From NCBI GenBank assembly GCA_031180665.1, contig JAPSLP010000013.1, positions 56,761-120,760 on the forward strand: 64,000 nucleotides of DNA. The letters are read 5' to 3'. The notes under the pieces are model-generated. The model had not been told where the DNA came from. It made no database searches and saw only the letters and a list, made by a program, of their open reading frames with translations. The stretch comes from Cupriavidus sp. Lineage in GTDB: Bacteria; Pseudomonadota; Gammaproteobacteria; Burkholderiales; Burkholderiaceae. This document shows positions 18,783 through 30,277 of this stretch, piece by piece. The position numbers and the translations under genes are program-made. Position 1 is the first letter of the stretch; each line of letters starts with the position of its first letter.

Positions 18783-19808
18783 ATGACTGCTTCCCGTCCG
18801 GATCCGGCCGCCAGGCCGGCCGATTCCCCGCCAGACGCCATGCCGGAGACCACGGTCTCCCAGCGCATTGCGAAGGCGTTTCCGTCGCTGACGCCGGCGC
18901 ACCAGCGCATGGCGGATTACGTGCTGGCCAACCCGTTCCGCGCGGCGACGATGCGCATCGACGAGTTCGCGCAGGCGGTGCAGGTGTCGGTGGCGACGGC
19001 GAACCGCTTTGCGCATGCGCTGGGCTTCGACGGTTACCCGCAGTTCCGCGCCGAACTGGTGCGCGGATTCGAGGCCACGCTGGCGCCGGTCGAGAAGCTG
19101 CGCACCGAATTGGAGCGCCCGGCCACCGTCACCGAAATCATCGCGGCCTCGCTGGAGGAGAACGAGCGCAACCTGCAGGCGACCCGCCGCGCGCTCGATG
19201 CCGATGCCTGCGAGCGCGCGGTGACGGCGATCCTCGAGGCCGAGCATGTCTATGTGCTGGGCTTCGGCGCGAGCGGCTATCTGGCGGGCCTGCTGCAGCA
19301 CGGGCTCGACATGTACTGCCGCACGGTGATCACGGTCGCCGGCGTTGGCGGGGCCTCGACCGCGGCGCGGCAACTGTTCAAGCTGACCAGCCGCGATCTG
19401 GTGATTCCGATCGCCTTTCCCCGCTATGTCTATGACAGCGTCGCGCTGACCGAGCGCGCCCGCGCCCACGGTGCGCGCATCCTGGCGCTGACCGACGGCC
19501 CGACCTCGCCGCTGGCGCCGTTTGCCGATATCGCGCTGTATGTCAGTGCCGGCCGGCAGCTGTCGCCGAACTCGGATGCGGCCGTGCTGGCGATGATCGA
19601 GGCGCTGTGCGGCGCAGTGGCACACCGCGCCACCGGCTCGGTCAAGGCCGCCGCCGACATGACCGAATTCGTGCTGCCCTGGCTGCATCAGACCCATGCC
19701 CGCGGCGAGTCCGGCCGCACCGCCGCGGCCGGCGACACGCAGACCAAGCCCCGTCCGGGGTCCGGCAAGGCGCCACGGCGCCGGCGCCCGGACACCGGCA
19801 CCGAATAA
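18783..19808 (+). CDS. RpiR/MurR-family regulator
   Basis: Regulator of about 341 residues with an N-terminal helix-turn-helix domain (FPSLTPAHQRMADYVLANPFRAATMRIDEFAQAVQVS, in part) and a C-terminal SIS sugar-isomerase fold (VYVLGFGASGYLAGLLQ). It ends in a basic, low-complexity tail. SIS domains usually sense phosphosugars, but this protein heads a peptide uptake operon, so it may sense an amino sugar or peptide signal. The ATG at 18783 was chosen; 18840 is an alternative. The next gene starts 49 bases later. Confidence 0.87.
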   Translation: MTASRPDPAARPADSPPDAMPETTVSQRIAKAFPSLTPAHQRMADYVLANPFRAATMRIDEFAQAVQVSVATANRFAHALGFDGYPQFRAELVRGFEATLAPVEKLRTELERPATVTEIIAASLEENERNLQATRRALDADACERAVTAILEAEHVYVLGFGASGYLAGLLQHGLDMYCRTVITVAGVGGASTAARQLFKLTSRDLVIPIAFPRYVYDSVALTERARAHGARILALTDGPTSPLAPFADIALYVSAGRQLSPNSDAAVLAMIEALCGAVAHRATGSVKAAADMTEFVLPWLHQTHARGESGRTAAAGDTQTKPRPGSGKAPRRRRPDTGTE

Positions 19809-19857
19809 CGCTCCCGAGCCTCACCGAGTTGCCTGCCATGCAGGCGGCCCCAGCACC

Positions 19858-20862
19858 ATGAACGTAGATCGATCGACCTCCAAGCCCTCGCCCGTGATCG
19901 CCATCCATGGCGGGGCCGGCACCATCACCCGCGCCGCGATGGACGCGGACAAGGAAGCCCAATACATCGCCGCGCTCGAGCACGCCTTGCGCGCGGGCCA
20001 GCGCCTGCTGGCCGATGGCGCCAGCGCCGTCGACGCCGTGACCGAAGCGGTGCGGCTGCTCGAGGACTGCCCGCTGTTCAATGCCGGCAAGGGCGCCGTG
20101 CTGACCAACGCCGGCACCTATGAACTCGACGCCGCGGTGATGGACGGCGCCACCCGCGACGCCGGCGCGGTGGCCTGCGTCAAGCGCCTGCGCAATCCGG
20201 TGCTGGCGGCGCGCGCGGTGATGGAGCGCAGCGAGCATGTGCTGTTCGCCGCCGACGGCGCCGAAGTCTTCGCGCAGGCGCAAGGCTTGCCGCTGGTCGA
20301 AGCGGATTACTACTACACGCCGGAACGCCACGCGCAATGGCAACGCGCCCGCGCGGGCAGCGGCATGGCCCTGCTCGATCACGACGCCGCCGCGCTGGCG
20401 GCGCGGACCCATGCGGAGGAGGCGGGCGGCGAGCCGCTCGACCCCGGCACCAAGTTCGGCACCGTCGGCGCGGTCGCGCTCGACAGCCAGGGCCGGCTCG
20501 CCGCGGCCACGTCCACCGGCGGCATCACCAACAAGCAGCTGGGCCGCGTCGGCGATACGCCGGTGATCGGCGCCGGCTGCTATGCGGACGAACTGGTGGC
20601 GGTGTCGACCACCGGCACCGGCGAGATGTTCATTCGCGCCGTGGCCGCTTACGACATCTCGGCGCGCATGCGCTATGCCGGCAGCTCGCTCGAAGCGGCG
20701 ACGCATGCAGTCGTGATGCAGAGCCTGCCCGCGATCCAGGGCCGGGGCGGGCTGGTGGCGATCGATGCGGCAGGCAATGTCGCGCTGCCGTTCAACACCG
20801 AAGGCATGTACCGCGGCCATGCCCGCGTCGGCGAGCCCGTCCACGTGGCGATCTACCGCTGA
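19858..20862 (+). CDS. iaaA: Isoaspartyl peptidase/L-asparaginase (Ntn-hydrolase)
   Basis: Self-processing N-terminal-nucleophile hydrolase of about 334 residues that cleaves beta-aspartyl dipeptides and asparagine. The start AIHGGAGTI, the [12 protein letters not shown] and FNAGKGAVL blocks, and the autocleavage site before Thr202 in [11 protein letters not shown] are all visible, as is the substrate loop TSTGGITNK. In E. coli the homologue iaaA lies directly before gsiABCD, as here. Confidence 0.93.
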   Translation: MNVDRSTSKPSPVIAIHGGAGTITRAAMDADKEAQYIAALEHALRAGQRLLADGASAVDAVTEAVRLLEDCPLFNAGKGAVLTNAGTYELDAAVMDGATRDAGAVACVKRLRNPVLAARAVMERSEHVLFAADGAEVFAQAQGLPLVEADYYYTPERHAQWQRARAGSGMALLDHDAAALAARTHAEEAGGEPLDPGTKFGTVGAVALDSQGRLAAATSTGGITNKQLGRVGDTPVIGAGCYADELVAVSTTGTGEMFIRAVAAYDISARMRYAGSSLEAATHAVVMQSLPAIQGRGGLVAIDAAGNVALPFNTEGMYRGHARVGEPVHVAIYR

Positions 20863-20893
20863 CACCATGCCCGCAGGTATCGAGGAACACTCC

Positions 20894-22819
<1,926 letters not shown>

Positions 22820-22909
22820 GTCAATCCGTATCGAGTCAACCCGGGCTGCAGGCCGCCAAGAGCCGATCCAGCCCGATCACCCTGCCAGTCTTACCAAGGA
22901 GAATCGACA

Positions 22910-24466
22910 ATGATGCAAGCCAGTTTGTCCCGACGTGGCGCGGCGCGCCTGTTTGCCGGCGGCCTGCTGATGGCCGCGTTTGCGGCCGGACCGGCCTTCG
23001 CCGCCAAGGATGCGGTGATGGCGGTGGCCTCGACCTTCACCACGCTCGATCCCTACGATTCGAACGACACGCTGTCGCAGGCGGTTTCGAAGACCTTCTA
23101 CCAGGGCCTGTTCGGCCTGGACAAGGATATGAAGCTCGTCAACGTGCTGGCCGACAGCTATGACGTCAGCAAGGACGGACTGGTCTACACCATCAAGGTC
23201 AAGAAGGGCGTCAAGTTCCACGACGGCACCAGCTTCGACGCCACCGCGGTCAAGGCCAACCTGGACCGCGTCACCGATCCGGCCAACAAGCTCAAGCGCT
23301 ACACGCTGTTCAACCGTGTCGCGCGCACCGACGTGGTCGACCCGGCCACGGTCAAGATCACGCTGAAGGAACCGTTCTCGCCGTTCATCAACGTGCTGGC
23401 GCATCCGTCGGCGGTGATGATCTCGCCGGCCGCGTTGAAGAAGTACGGCAAGGACATCGCCTTCCACCCGGTCGGCACCGGTCCGTTCGAATTCGTCGAG
23501 TGGAAGCAGCCCGACCATCTGCGCGGCAAGAAGTTCGCCGGCTACTGGAAGAGCGGCCTGCCCAAGATCGACACCATCACCTGGAAGCCGGTGGTCGACA
23601 ACAACAGCCGCTCGGCCATCATGCAGACCGGCGAGGCCGACTTCGCCTTCAGCATTCCGTTCGAGCAGGCCGCAGTGCTCAAGGCCAGCCCGAAGGTCGA
23701 CCTGATCGCCGCGCCGTCGATCATCCAGCGCTATCTGTCGCTCAATACGCAGGTCAAGCCGTTCAGCGACCCCAAGGTGCGCCAGGCGATCAACTACGCG
23801 ATCAACAAGCAGGCGCTGGCCAAGGTGGCGTTCGCCGGCTATGCGGTGCCGGCCGAAGGCGTGGTGCCGCCGGGCGTGGATTTCGCGGAGAAGCTGGGCC
23901 CGTGGCCGTACGATCCGGCCAAGGCCCGCGCGCTGCTGAAGGAGGCCGGCTATCCGAACGGCTTCGAAACCACGCTGTGGTCCGCCTATAACCACACCAC
24001 CGCGCAGAAGGTGATCCAGTTCGTGCAGCAGCAACTGCAGCAGGTCGGCATCAAGGCCTCGGTGCAGGCGCTCGAGGCCGGCCAGCGCGTCGAGAAGGTC
24101 GAGAGCGTGCCCAAGCCCGAAGACGCCGGTGTGCGCATCTACTACGTCGGCTGGTCCTCGTCGACCGGCGAATCGGACTGGGCGCTGCGTCCGCTGCTGG
24201 CGTCGGAATCGATGCCGCCCAAGCTGCTGAACACGGCGTACTACAAGAACGATCAGGTCGATGCCGATATCGCCGGCGCGCTGCGTACCACCGATCGCAA
24301 CGAGAAGGCGCGGCTGTACAAGGATGCCCAGCAGCGCATCTGGGCCGACGCGCCGTGGGCCTTCCTGGTGACCGAGCAGGTGCTGTATGCCCGCAGCAAG
24401 CGGCTGAGCGGCGCCTATGTGATGCCGGACGGCTCGTTCGAGTTCGAGAACATCGATATCAAGTAA
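22910..24466 (+). CDS. gsiB: Glutathione/peptide ABC transporter substrate-binding protein GsiB
   Basis: Periplasmic binding protein of about 518 residues, SBP_bac_5 family. A Sec signal peptide ends near [32 protein letters not shown] and [13 protein letters not shown] regions are typical of dipeptide and oligopeptide receptors. A strong AAGGAG site precedes the ATG. Substrate could be glutathione, other dipeptides or D-amino-acid peptides; the two peptidases downstream favour peptides broadly. Confidence 0.92.
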   Translation: MMQASLSRRGAARLFAGGLLMAAFAAGPAFAAKDAVMAVASTFTTLDPYDSNDTLSQAVSKTFYQGLFGLDKDMKLVNVLADSYDVSKDGLVYTIKVKKGVKFHDGTSFDATAVKANLDRVTDPANKLKRYTLFNRVARTDVVDPATVKITLKEPFSPFINVLAHPSAVMISPAALKKYGKDIAFHPVGTGPFEFVEWKQPDHLRGKKFAGYWKSGLPKIDTITWKPVVDNNSRSAIMQTGEADFAFSIPFEQAAVLKASPKVDLIAAPSIIQRYLSLNTQVKPFSDPKVRQAINYAINKQALAKVAFAGYAVPAEGVVPPGVDFAEKLGPWPYDPAKARALLKEAGYPNGFETTLWSAYNHTTAQKVIQFVQQQLQQVGIKASVQALEAGQRVEKVESVPKPEDAGVRIYYVGWSSSTGESDWALRPLLASESMPPKLLNTAYYKNDQVDADIAGALRTTDRNEKARLYKDAQQRIWADAPWAFLVTEQVLYARSKRLSGAYVMPDGSFEFENIDIK

Positions 24467-24503
24467 GCGTCGCACCCGCGATCCTTCTTGCCAGCAGACC
24501 GTC

Positions 24504-24599
24504 GTCGTCCCCGCTCAGGCGGGGACCCGGCGTCTATCAATTGGCCGTCGTGGCTGAAAGCCGCTGAGCTCCGCGTTCGCGGGGGCGACAAGTTGAGTG
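24504..24599. repeat. Dispersed intergenic inverted repeat, copy 2
   Basis: Outer arms GTCGTCCCCGCTCAGGCGGGG and CGCGTTCGCGGGGGCGAC (approximate pairing) around a longer loop, in the gsiB-gsiC gap. Same family as 4899-4968 and 47646-47713. A hairpin here could lower expression of the membrane genes relative to the abundant receptor, as REP elements do in other ABC operons. Confidence 0.7.
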
Positions 24600-24627
24600 C
24601 TGTAGAGAGGGCGGGTCTGGAGTCGTC

Positions 24628-25548
24628 ATGTTGAATTACTTTCTGAAGCGCGTGCTGGGCGTGGTGCCGACGATGCTGATCGTCGCGGTGCTGGTCTTCC
24701 TGTTCGTGCATCTGCTGCCCGGCGATCCGGCGCGGCTCGCCGCGGGGCCGGAGGCCGATGCTGCCACCGTCGAACTGGTGCGCAAGGATCTGGGCCTGGA
24801 CAAGCCGCTGCACCAGCAGTTCGTCACCTTCTTCGGCAATGCGCTGCAAGGGGAATTCGGCACCTCGCTGCGCACCAAGCGTCCGGTCAGCGAGGAGATC
24901 GGCGACCGCTTCTTCCCGACGCTGTGGCTGACCGTCGCCTCGATGCTATGGGCCGTGGTGTTTGGCATGCTGATCGGCATCGGCTCGGCGGTCTGGCGCA
25001 ATCGTTGGCCCGACCGCATCGGCATGACGCTGGCGGTGTCGGGCATCTCCTTTCCGGCCTTTGCGCTCGGCATGCTGCTGATGGAGATTTTCTCGGTCCA
25101 GCTGGGCTGGCTGCCGTCGATCGGCGCCGAAAGCTGGAAGCACTACATCCTGCCGTCGCTGACGCTGGGCGCTGCGGTGGCCGCGGTGATGGCGCGCTTT
25201 ACACGGGCGTCGTTCGTCGAGGTGCTGCAGGAGGACTACGTGCGCACGGCGCGCGCCAAGGGCGTGCGCGAGTCGCTGGTAGTGGCCAAGCATTGCCTGC
25301 GCAACGCGATGATCCCGGTCATCACGATGATGGGCCTGCAATTCGGCTTTCTGCTGGGCGGCTCGATCGTGGTCGAGAAGGTGTTCAACTGGCCGGGCCT
25401 CGGCCGCTTGCTGGTCGATGCCGTCGAGATGCGCGACTACCCGGTGATCCAGGCCGAGGTGCTGCTGTTCTCGCTCGAATTCATTCTGATCAATCTGGTG
25501 GTGGATCTGCTGTACACGGTGATCAACCCCACCATCCGTTACAAGTGA
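24628..25548 (+). CDS. gsiC: Peptide ABC transporter permease GsiC
   Basis: Inner-membrane permease of about 306 residues, DppB/GsiC type. It begins with the typical single helix ([17 protein letters not shown]) and GDPARLAAG, and carries the EAA-loop sequence [13 protein letters not shown] near residue 210. Pairs with GsiD to form the channel energised by GsiA. It lies 161 bases after gsiB with a repeat between. Confidence 0.93.
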   Translation: MLNYFLKRVLGVVPTMLIVAVLVFLFVHLLPGDPARLAAGPEADAATVELVRKDLGLDKPLHQQFVTFFGNALQGEFGTSLRTKRPVSEEIGDRFFPTLWLTVASMLWAVVFGMLIGIGSAVWRNRWPDRIGMTLAVSGISFPAFALGMLLMEIFSVQLGWLPSIGAESWKHYILPSLTLGAAVAAVMARFTRASFVEVLQEDYVRTARAKGVRESLVVAKHCLRNAMIPVITMMGLQFGFLLGGSIVVEKVFNWPGLGRLLVDAVEMRDYPVIQAEVLLFSLEFILINLVVDLLYTVINPTIRYK

Positions 25549-25556
25549 GGCCGTCC

Positions 25557-26471
25557 ATGACCGAGCTGTCGACCGTGGCCAACGAGGTCGCCGTGCCGAG
25601 CGCAGCGGCGCAGGGCGAGCCCGTCCGCACGCCGTGGAGCGAATTCTGGCGCAAGTTCCGCCGTCAGCATCTGGCGCTGGCCGCCGGCGTGTTCGTGATC
25701 CTGCTGGTGATCGTCGCCGTGCTGTCGCCGCAGCTGGTGCCCTACGATCCCGAGAACTACTTCGACTATGACGCGCTGAACGCCGGACCCTCGGCGGCGC
25801 ACTGGTTCGGCGTCGATTCGCTGGGGCGCGACATCTTCAGCCGCATCCTGGCCGGCACACGCATTTCGCTGGCCGCCGGCTTCTTCTCGGTGATCGTCGG
25901 CGCCATCGTCGGCACGCTGCTGGGCTTGCTGGCGGGCTACTACGAGGGCTGGTGGGACCGGATCGTGATGCGGATCTCCGACGTGCTGTTCGCGTTCCCG
26001 GGCATCCTGCTGGCGATCGGCATCGTCGCCATCCTGGGCAACGGCATGGTCAACGTGATCTTCGCGGTGGCGATCTTCAGCATCCCGGCGTTCGCCCGGC
26101 TGGTGCGCGGCAATACGCTGATGCTCAAGCGCCTGACCTATATCGAGGCCGCGCGCAGTATCGGCGCCTCCGACTGGACCATCCTGATGCGGCATATCCT
26201 GCCGGGCACGATCTCGTCGATCGTCGTCTACTTCTCGATGCGAATCGGTACCTCGATCATCACCGCGGCCAGCCTGTCCTTCCTCGGACTTGGCGCCCAG
26301 CCGCCGACGCCGGAGTGGGGCGCGATGCTGAACGAAGCGCGCGCCGACATGGTGACCGCGCCCCATGTGGCGATCTTCCCCAGCCTGGCGATCTTCCTGA
26401 CCGTGCTCGCATTCAACCTGCTCGGCGACGGGCTGCGCGACGCGCTCGATCCGAAGATCGATCGCCGCTGA
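25557..26471 (+). CDS. gsiD: Peptide ABC transporter permease GsiD
   Basis: Second permease, about 304 residues, DppC/GsiD type, with the N-terminal cytoplasmic stretch [12 protein letters not shown] before the first helix, the block [17 protein letters not shown], and the EAA loop [20 protein letters not shown]. Starts eight bases after gsiC, showing one transcription unit. Confidence 0.93.
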   Translation: MTELSTVANEVAVPSAAAQGEPVRTPWSEFWRKFRRQHLALAAGVFVILLVIVAVLSPQLVPYDPENYFDYDALNAGPSAAHWFGVDSLGRDIFSRILAGTRISLAAGFFSVIVGAIVGTLLGLLAGYYEGWWDRIVMRISDVLFAFPGILLAIGIVAILGNGMVNVIFAVAIFSIPAFARLVRGNTLMLKRLTYIEAARSIGASDWTILMRHILPGTISSIVVYFSMRIGTSIITAASLSFLGLGAQPPTPEWGAMLNEARADMVTAPHVAIFPSLAIFLTVLAFNLLGDGLRDALDPKIDRR

Positions 26472-26485
26472 CGGGGGGCATTGCG

Positions 26486-27640
26486 ATGCCTGATGAATCG
26501 TCCGTCGCGCAGGGAATGCCGCCACATATCGGTGAGCTGCCCGCCGGCGCGCGCAACGCGATCACCGATGTGCCCGGCGTGCGCGTCGGCCATTGCACGC
26601 TGGCCGATGGCGCGGTGCAGACCGGCGTCACCGTGGTACAGCCGCATGCCGGCGACCCCTATCTGGACAAGGTACCGGCCGCCGCCGCCGTGCTCAACGG
26701 CTTTGGCAAGAGCATTGGGCTGGTGCAGGTCGAGGAATTGGGCGTGCTGGAGACGCCGATCGCGCTGACCAATACCTTTGCGGTCGGCGCGGTGGCGCAG
26801 GCGCAGATCCGGCAGGCGATCGCCGCCCACGCCGAGATCGGCCGCGGCTGGCCCACCGTCAATCCGCTGGTGTTCGAATGCAATGACGGCTATCTGAACG
26901 ATATCCAGGCGATGACCGTCGGCGAAGCGCACTATCTGCAGGCCTGCGCCGCCGCCGACGTCGAATTTGCACAGGGCGCGGTCGGGGCCGGGCGCGGCAT
27001 GTCGGCGTTCGGCATCAAGGGCGGCATCGGCACGGCGTCGCGTGTGGCGGGACCTTACCGGGTGGGCGCGCTGGTGCTGGCCAACTACGGAACGCCGTCG
27101 ATGCTGACCGTCGCCGGCAGGCGGGTCGGCTCCGAACTGGCGCAGCGGCTGGCCGCGCCGGCTGTAACGGACGCCGCTGCGACGGGCGCCTTTGCAACGG
27201 AAGCTGCGCCCGCTGCAACGGAGGCGGGGCGGGCCGCATCGGACGCCACTCAGACTGCCGCTGAAGCCGAGCCGGAGAAGGGCTCGATCATCATGATCGT
27301 CGCCACCGACGCGCCGCTCGATTCGCGCCAGCTGGGACGACTGGCGCGGCGCGCGGGCGCGGGGCTGGCACGTACCGGTTCGGTCTACGGCCATGGCTCC
27401 GGCGATATCGCGCTGGCCTTCAGCACCGCCTATACCGTGCCGCACGATGCCGCCACGCCGATGCCGGCGGTCGCGATGGTCCACGAGACCGCGCTCGATC
27501 CGCTGTTCCATGCCGCTGCCGACAGCGTCGAGCAGGCCATCCTGCATGCGCTGTGGCACGCCGCGACCGTCAGCGGCCGCGACGGCCACTGCCGCCGCAG
27601 CCTGCTGGCGCTGATGCCCGAATTGAATTCCGCCGACTGA
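26486..27640 (+). CDS. P1-family aminopeptidase, DmpA/D-aminopeptidase type
   Basis: Self-cleaving peptidase of about 384 residues (family S58, DmpA). N-terminal GVRVGHCTL and the glycine-rich QGAVGAGRGMSAFGIKGG block match the family; the catalytic serine after autoproteolysis is Ser267 in KGSIIMIVATDAPL. Just before it, residues 223-265 form an Ala/Thr/Glu-rich insert. DmpA-type enzymes release D- or L-amino acids, or beta-amino acids, from peptides and amides, matching the importer upstream. Confidence 0.9.
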   Translation: MPDESSVAQGMPPHIGELPAGARNAITDVPGVRVGHCTLADGAVQTGVTVVQPHAGDPYLDKVPAAAAVLNGFGKSIGLVQVEELGVLETPIALTNTFAVGAVAQAQIRQAIAAHAEIGRGWPTVNPLVFECNDGYLNDIQAMTVGEAHYLQACAAADVEFAQGAVGAGRGMSAFGIKGGIGTASRVAGPYRVGALVLANYGTPSMLTVAGRRVGSELAQRLAAPAVTDAAATGAFATEAAPAATEAGRAASDATQTAAEAEPEKGSIIMIVATDAPLDSRQLGRLARRAGAGLARTGSVYGHGSGDIALAFSTAYTVPHDAATPMPAVAMVHETALDPLFHAAADSVEQAILHALWHAATVSGRDGHCRRSLLALMPELNSAD

Positions 27641-27678
27641 ACCGCGCGCCGCCGCTGCGCGGGGCGCGCGCCATTCCC

Positions 27679-28509
27679 ATGAAGATCCTGATTTCCACCG
27701 ATATCGAGGGCGTCGCCGGCGTCTTCCATCCCGAACAGACGCGCCCGGGCAACGGCGAGTACGAGCGCGCCCGTGCCTGGATGACGCGCGAGGCCGATGC
27801 CGCCGCGCGGGGCGCCTTCGCTGCCGGGGCCGAGGCCGTCTGGGTCAATGACTCGCATGGGGGCTTTCGCAACCTGCTTCCGGACCTGCTGGACCCGCGC
27901 GTGCGCATCGTGCTCGGTAAGCCGCGCTACGCCGGCATGATGAGCGGCATCGAGCAGGGCTGCGACGGTGTGCTGATGGTCGGCTATCACGGGCGCGCGC
28001 AGGGGCGCGGCATTCTGGCCCATACGATCAACAGTAGCGCGTTTGCCAGCGTGAGCCTCAATGGCATCGCACTCGGCGAAGCGGGCCTGTATGCCGCGCT
28101 GGCGGGCGAGGCCGGTGTGCCGGTGCTGATGGCGAGCGGCGACGATGTCTTCGTCGAGGAAACGTCGGCGCTGATGCCCTGGGTGCGCTATGTCGCTACC
28201 AAGTGCGCGCAGGGGCAGGGCGCCGGAGACTCGATGACGCCCGCCGCCGCCTGCGAGGCGATCGGCGCGGCGGCGCAAGCCGCGGTCCGCGCGCTGCGGA
28301 CCGATCCGGCCGCGGTTCCGCCCTTTACCATCGCAGGGCCGGTGAACTGCCAATTGCGGACGCTGACGCCCGCGCATGCCGACCTGTTCTGCCAATGGCC
28401 CACGCTGCGGCGGCTCGATGGTGTCACGCTGGACTTCGACGCCGCCAGCGTGTCCGACGCGGTGCGCATGCTCAACTGCCTGTCCGCGATGGCGTTCATG
28501 CTGCGCTAG
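27679..28509 (+). CDS. dppA: D-aminopeptidase DppA, M55 family
   Basis: Zinc-dependent peptidase of about 276 residues, near the 274 of Bacillus DppA. The N-terminal metal site DIEGVAGV (Asp8, Glu10), the WVNDSHGG block with conserved His and the GYHGRAQG block are present. In Bacillus it hydrolyses D-Ala-D-Ala and sits beside a dipeptide importer. It closes the operon, suggesting recycling or scavenging of D-amino-acid peptides such as those from cell walls. Confidence 0.92.
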   Translation: MKILISTDIEGVAGVFHPEQTRPGNGEYERARAWMTREADAAARGAFAAGAEAVWVNDSHGGFRNLLPDLLDPRVRIVLGKPRYAGMMSGIEQGCDGVLMVGYHGRAQGRGILAHTINSSAFASVSLNGIALGEAGLYAALAGEAGVPVLMASGDDVFVEETSALMPWVRYVATKCAQGQGAGDSMTPAAACEAIGAAAQAAVRALRTDPAAVPPFTIAGPVNCQLRTLTPAHADLFCQWPTLRRLDGVTLDFDAASVSDAVRMLNCLSAMAFMLR

Positions 28510-28882
28510 CGCGTGGCGCCCTCGTGCGATAGCGCATCGAACGCCGCACCAGTTCAGCCAAGTGCAGGTGCTTGGCAAGCCTGAAGAGGGGCGGCAAAGC
28601 CAAAAAGAGCGCGTTTTTGCCGTGCCGCATGCCGCGACGGGTCAACACGTTTTCGTCACTCATGCGCGGACAACCGAGCGTCGTTAACGACGAAGCCTGA
28701 TTTTCCGTGCACAAGACCTGATTTTCCTTACGAAAGAAAGAACTGGCGGCGAATTTTCGGCAGCCGAATGGTATTTGGCCGCCGACACTTGCCCACGAGC
28801 ACCGGCGGAGGAATGCACCGGTGCCGCGTCCCGCCGCAGGTTGCCCGTCCGGCGGGTCCCTCTCTCTTCGTCAGGAGTCATC
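28510..28882. other. 373-base intergenic region before the F-box-like gene
   Basis: No coding frame supported. It holds a weak hairpin (CGGCAAA/TTTGCCG at 28592-28622, no T run), a perfect 14-nt palindrome CGTCGTTAACGACG at 28679-28692, and a pair of 11-nt direct repeats at 28696-28727. It is more AT-rich on its right side than the flanking genes. A CAGGAG ribosome site precedes 28883. Confidence 0.6.
28679..28727. promoter_or_regulatory. Palindrome plus direct repeats, candidate regulator binding region
   Basis: CGTCGTTAACGACG is followed by two exact copies of CCTGATTTTCC at 28696 and 28717, spaced 21 bp, i.e. two helical turns. Direct repeats at such spacing suit AraC-type activators. The regulator is unknown. 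Confidence 0.5.
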
Positions 28883-30151
28883 ATGGCTGGTACTCGTATT
28901 ACCGGTTCGTCCACCATCGTCGCGTCGCGGCCGCCAGATCATCGCCCGAACGCACCCGGCAACCGTGGAACGATGGGGATGCAGCCTAATGGAAATCCGG
29001 CTCACATCCAATTTGTCTCTACCTCAGAGCGGGTTCGGGGCTCACTGGACCTCCAACCGCGGGCCGGCGCCTGGGACGCCGTGCTGGCGTTCTTCGGCAT
29101 ACGAAAGGCGCCGCCCATGCCGAAGCGGCCGGCTAGCGAAGAGGCCCGGCCGGATCCGGCCAAGCTGGCGCGCGAGAACGCTACCGATCTCGTCCCCGTC
29201 AACAGCGAGCCGGTGCCGGTGGAGCCGGCAAAGCCGTTCCCGATCCTCGACCTGCCCTTCGAGTTGCTGTGTGAGGTAATCGCTCATCTTCCACCTGGCA
29301 GTCGCCATTTCCTTCTTGACGATGCCGGGCCATTGGGGTCGACCTGCAAGGCTTTCCATGCCGCTGTCGAAGCCGTGGCGAACAGCGACAAGCACCGTGA
29401 CGAGGATGCCGTCGCCCGCCGTATCGGCGGCATCCGATGGCAGCGGCAAATTACGCCGATGCTCGATGAACTGCCCAACGCCAGGCCGTCTATCCGGGAA
29501 TGGGCAGTCCGTACGCTGGTCACCATGACAAACGTGGTATCGGCAGGGGCCCGGCTGAAATGGATGGTGGGGGCGCTCGAACGGGCGAAGGCTCACTCGA
29601 GCCTTTGGGAGCTGGAGGTAATGCGCCATCTTGCGCGTCATTTGCCCCATACCGACACGGCGGCGTTGAACTTGTTGACCGAGCGGGCTGTGCAGTGGGT
29701 TCCCGCCAACGACGAAGAGCGGTTTGCGCGAACTAGAGTTCTGGCACAACTGGCGCAGCGGATCAGCCCGAACGATCTTCCTGGTTCAGTGCGTCGATGG
29801 GAGTCGATCTATCAGCTGTTCGCCACGGCACCAGATCTGCGCTACGAAGACTACCTGACATTGCGGGGGCTCGAAGCGGGGCTGGCGAATCTCAAGCAGA
29901 GGTTCCGCTGTTCGTTCAATGTCGGGCATCCCACTGGCCTCCTGCTGAGCATGCTTCGTTTGATCAAACGTGTCGATCGCCGCGAGGCGGACCCATATCT
30001 CGCAGCTTGCACCGCCGCCGAACTTGAGCGCATTGCGCCACCAGAACCTCTGCCCGGTACCGTTCCTCCCCCAAATCCACTGCGTGCCTACAGCAGCATC
30101 ATGGTCCGCAAAGTACCGCGAGCGGAGCGCTTGCCCTCGCACCTTACCTAG
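28883..30151 (+). CDS. Hypothetical protein with an F-box-like domain
   Basis: About 422 residues, not recognised as a whole. Residues about 119-163 (FPILDLPFELLCEVIAHLPP, then LGSTCKAFHAAVEAV) fit the F-box pattern: LP-x-E-L near the start, a helix with alternating hydrophobics, and a late C-K-x-F followed by small hydrophobics. The first 115 residues are polar, rich in Ser, Thr and Pro and without a signal peptide, as in type III effectors. The rest looks helical. F-box proteins recruit targets to eukaryotic SCF ubiquitin ligases, and bacterial ones are mostly secreted effectors, for example GALA proteins. No secretion genes are in view. CAGGAG precedes the ATG. Confidence 0.6.
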   Translation: MAGTRITGSSTIVASRPPDHRPNAPGNRGTMGMQPNGNPAHIQFVSTSERVRGSLDLQPRAGAWDAVLAFFGIRKAPPMPKRPASEEARPDPAKLARENATDLVPVNSEPVPVEPAKPFPILDLPFELLCEVIAHLPPGSRHFLLDDAGPLGSTCKAFHAAVEAVANSDKHRDEDAVARRIGGIRWQRQITPMLDELPNARPSIREWAVRTLVTMTNVVSAGARLKWMVGALERAKAHSSLWELEVMRHLARHLPHTDTAALNLLTERAVQWVPANDEERFARTRVLAQLAQRISPNDLPGSVRRWESIYQLFATAPDLRYEDYLTLRGLEAGLANLKQRFRCSFNVGHPTGLLLSMLRLIKRVDRREADPYLAACTAAELERIAPPEPLPGTVPPPNPLRAYSSIMVRKVPRAERLPSHLT

Positions 30152-30277
30152 ATGGTTTCAAAGAATGAGCGGCTGTTTATGGGTGTTCCATGGCCACGCA
30201 GTGGGGCGTCGCGCAGGTGGCAAGGCAGCCGCGAACGTTGTCAGCGTCACGAATAGTCGCAACAACCGGAGGAGACG

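Noticed and set aside
28592..28622. Hairpin after dppA as a terminator
   Set aside because: The 7-bp stem has an 17-nt loop and is not followed by a T run; kept only as a remark in the intergenic entry.
28510..30277. hrp-type TTCG-N16-TTCG box before the two effector-like genes
   Set aside because: TTCG occurs several times but never with 16-base spacing and a proper -10, so the HrpB-type box is not supported.
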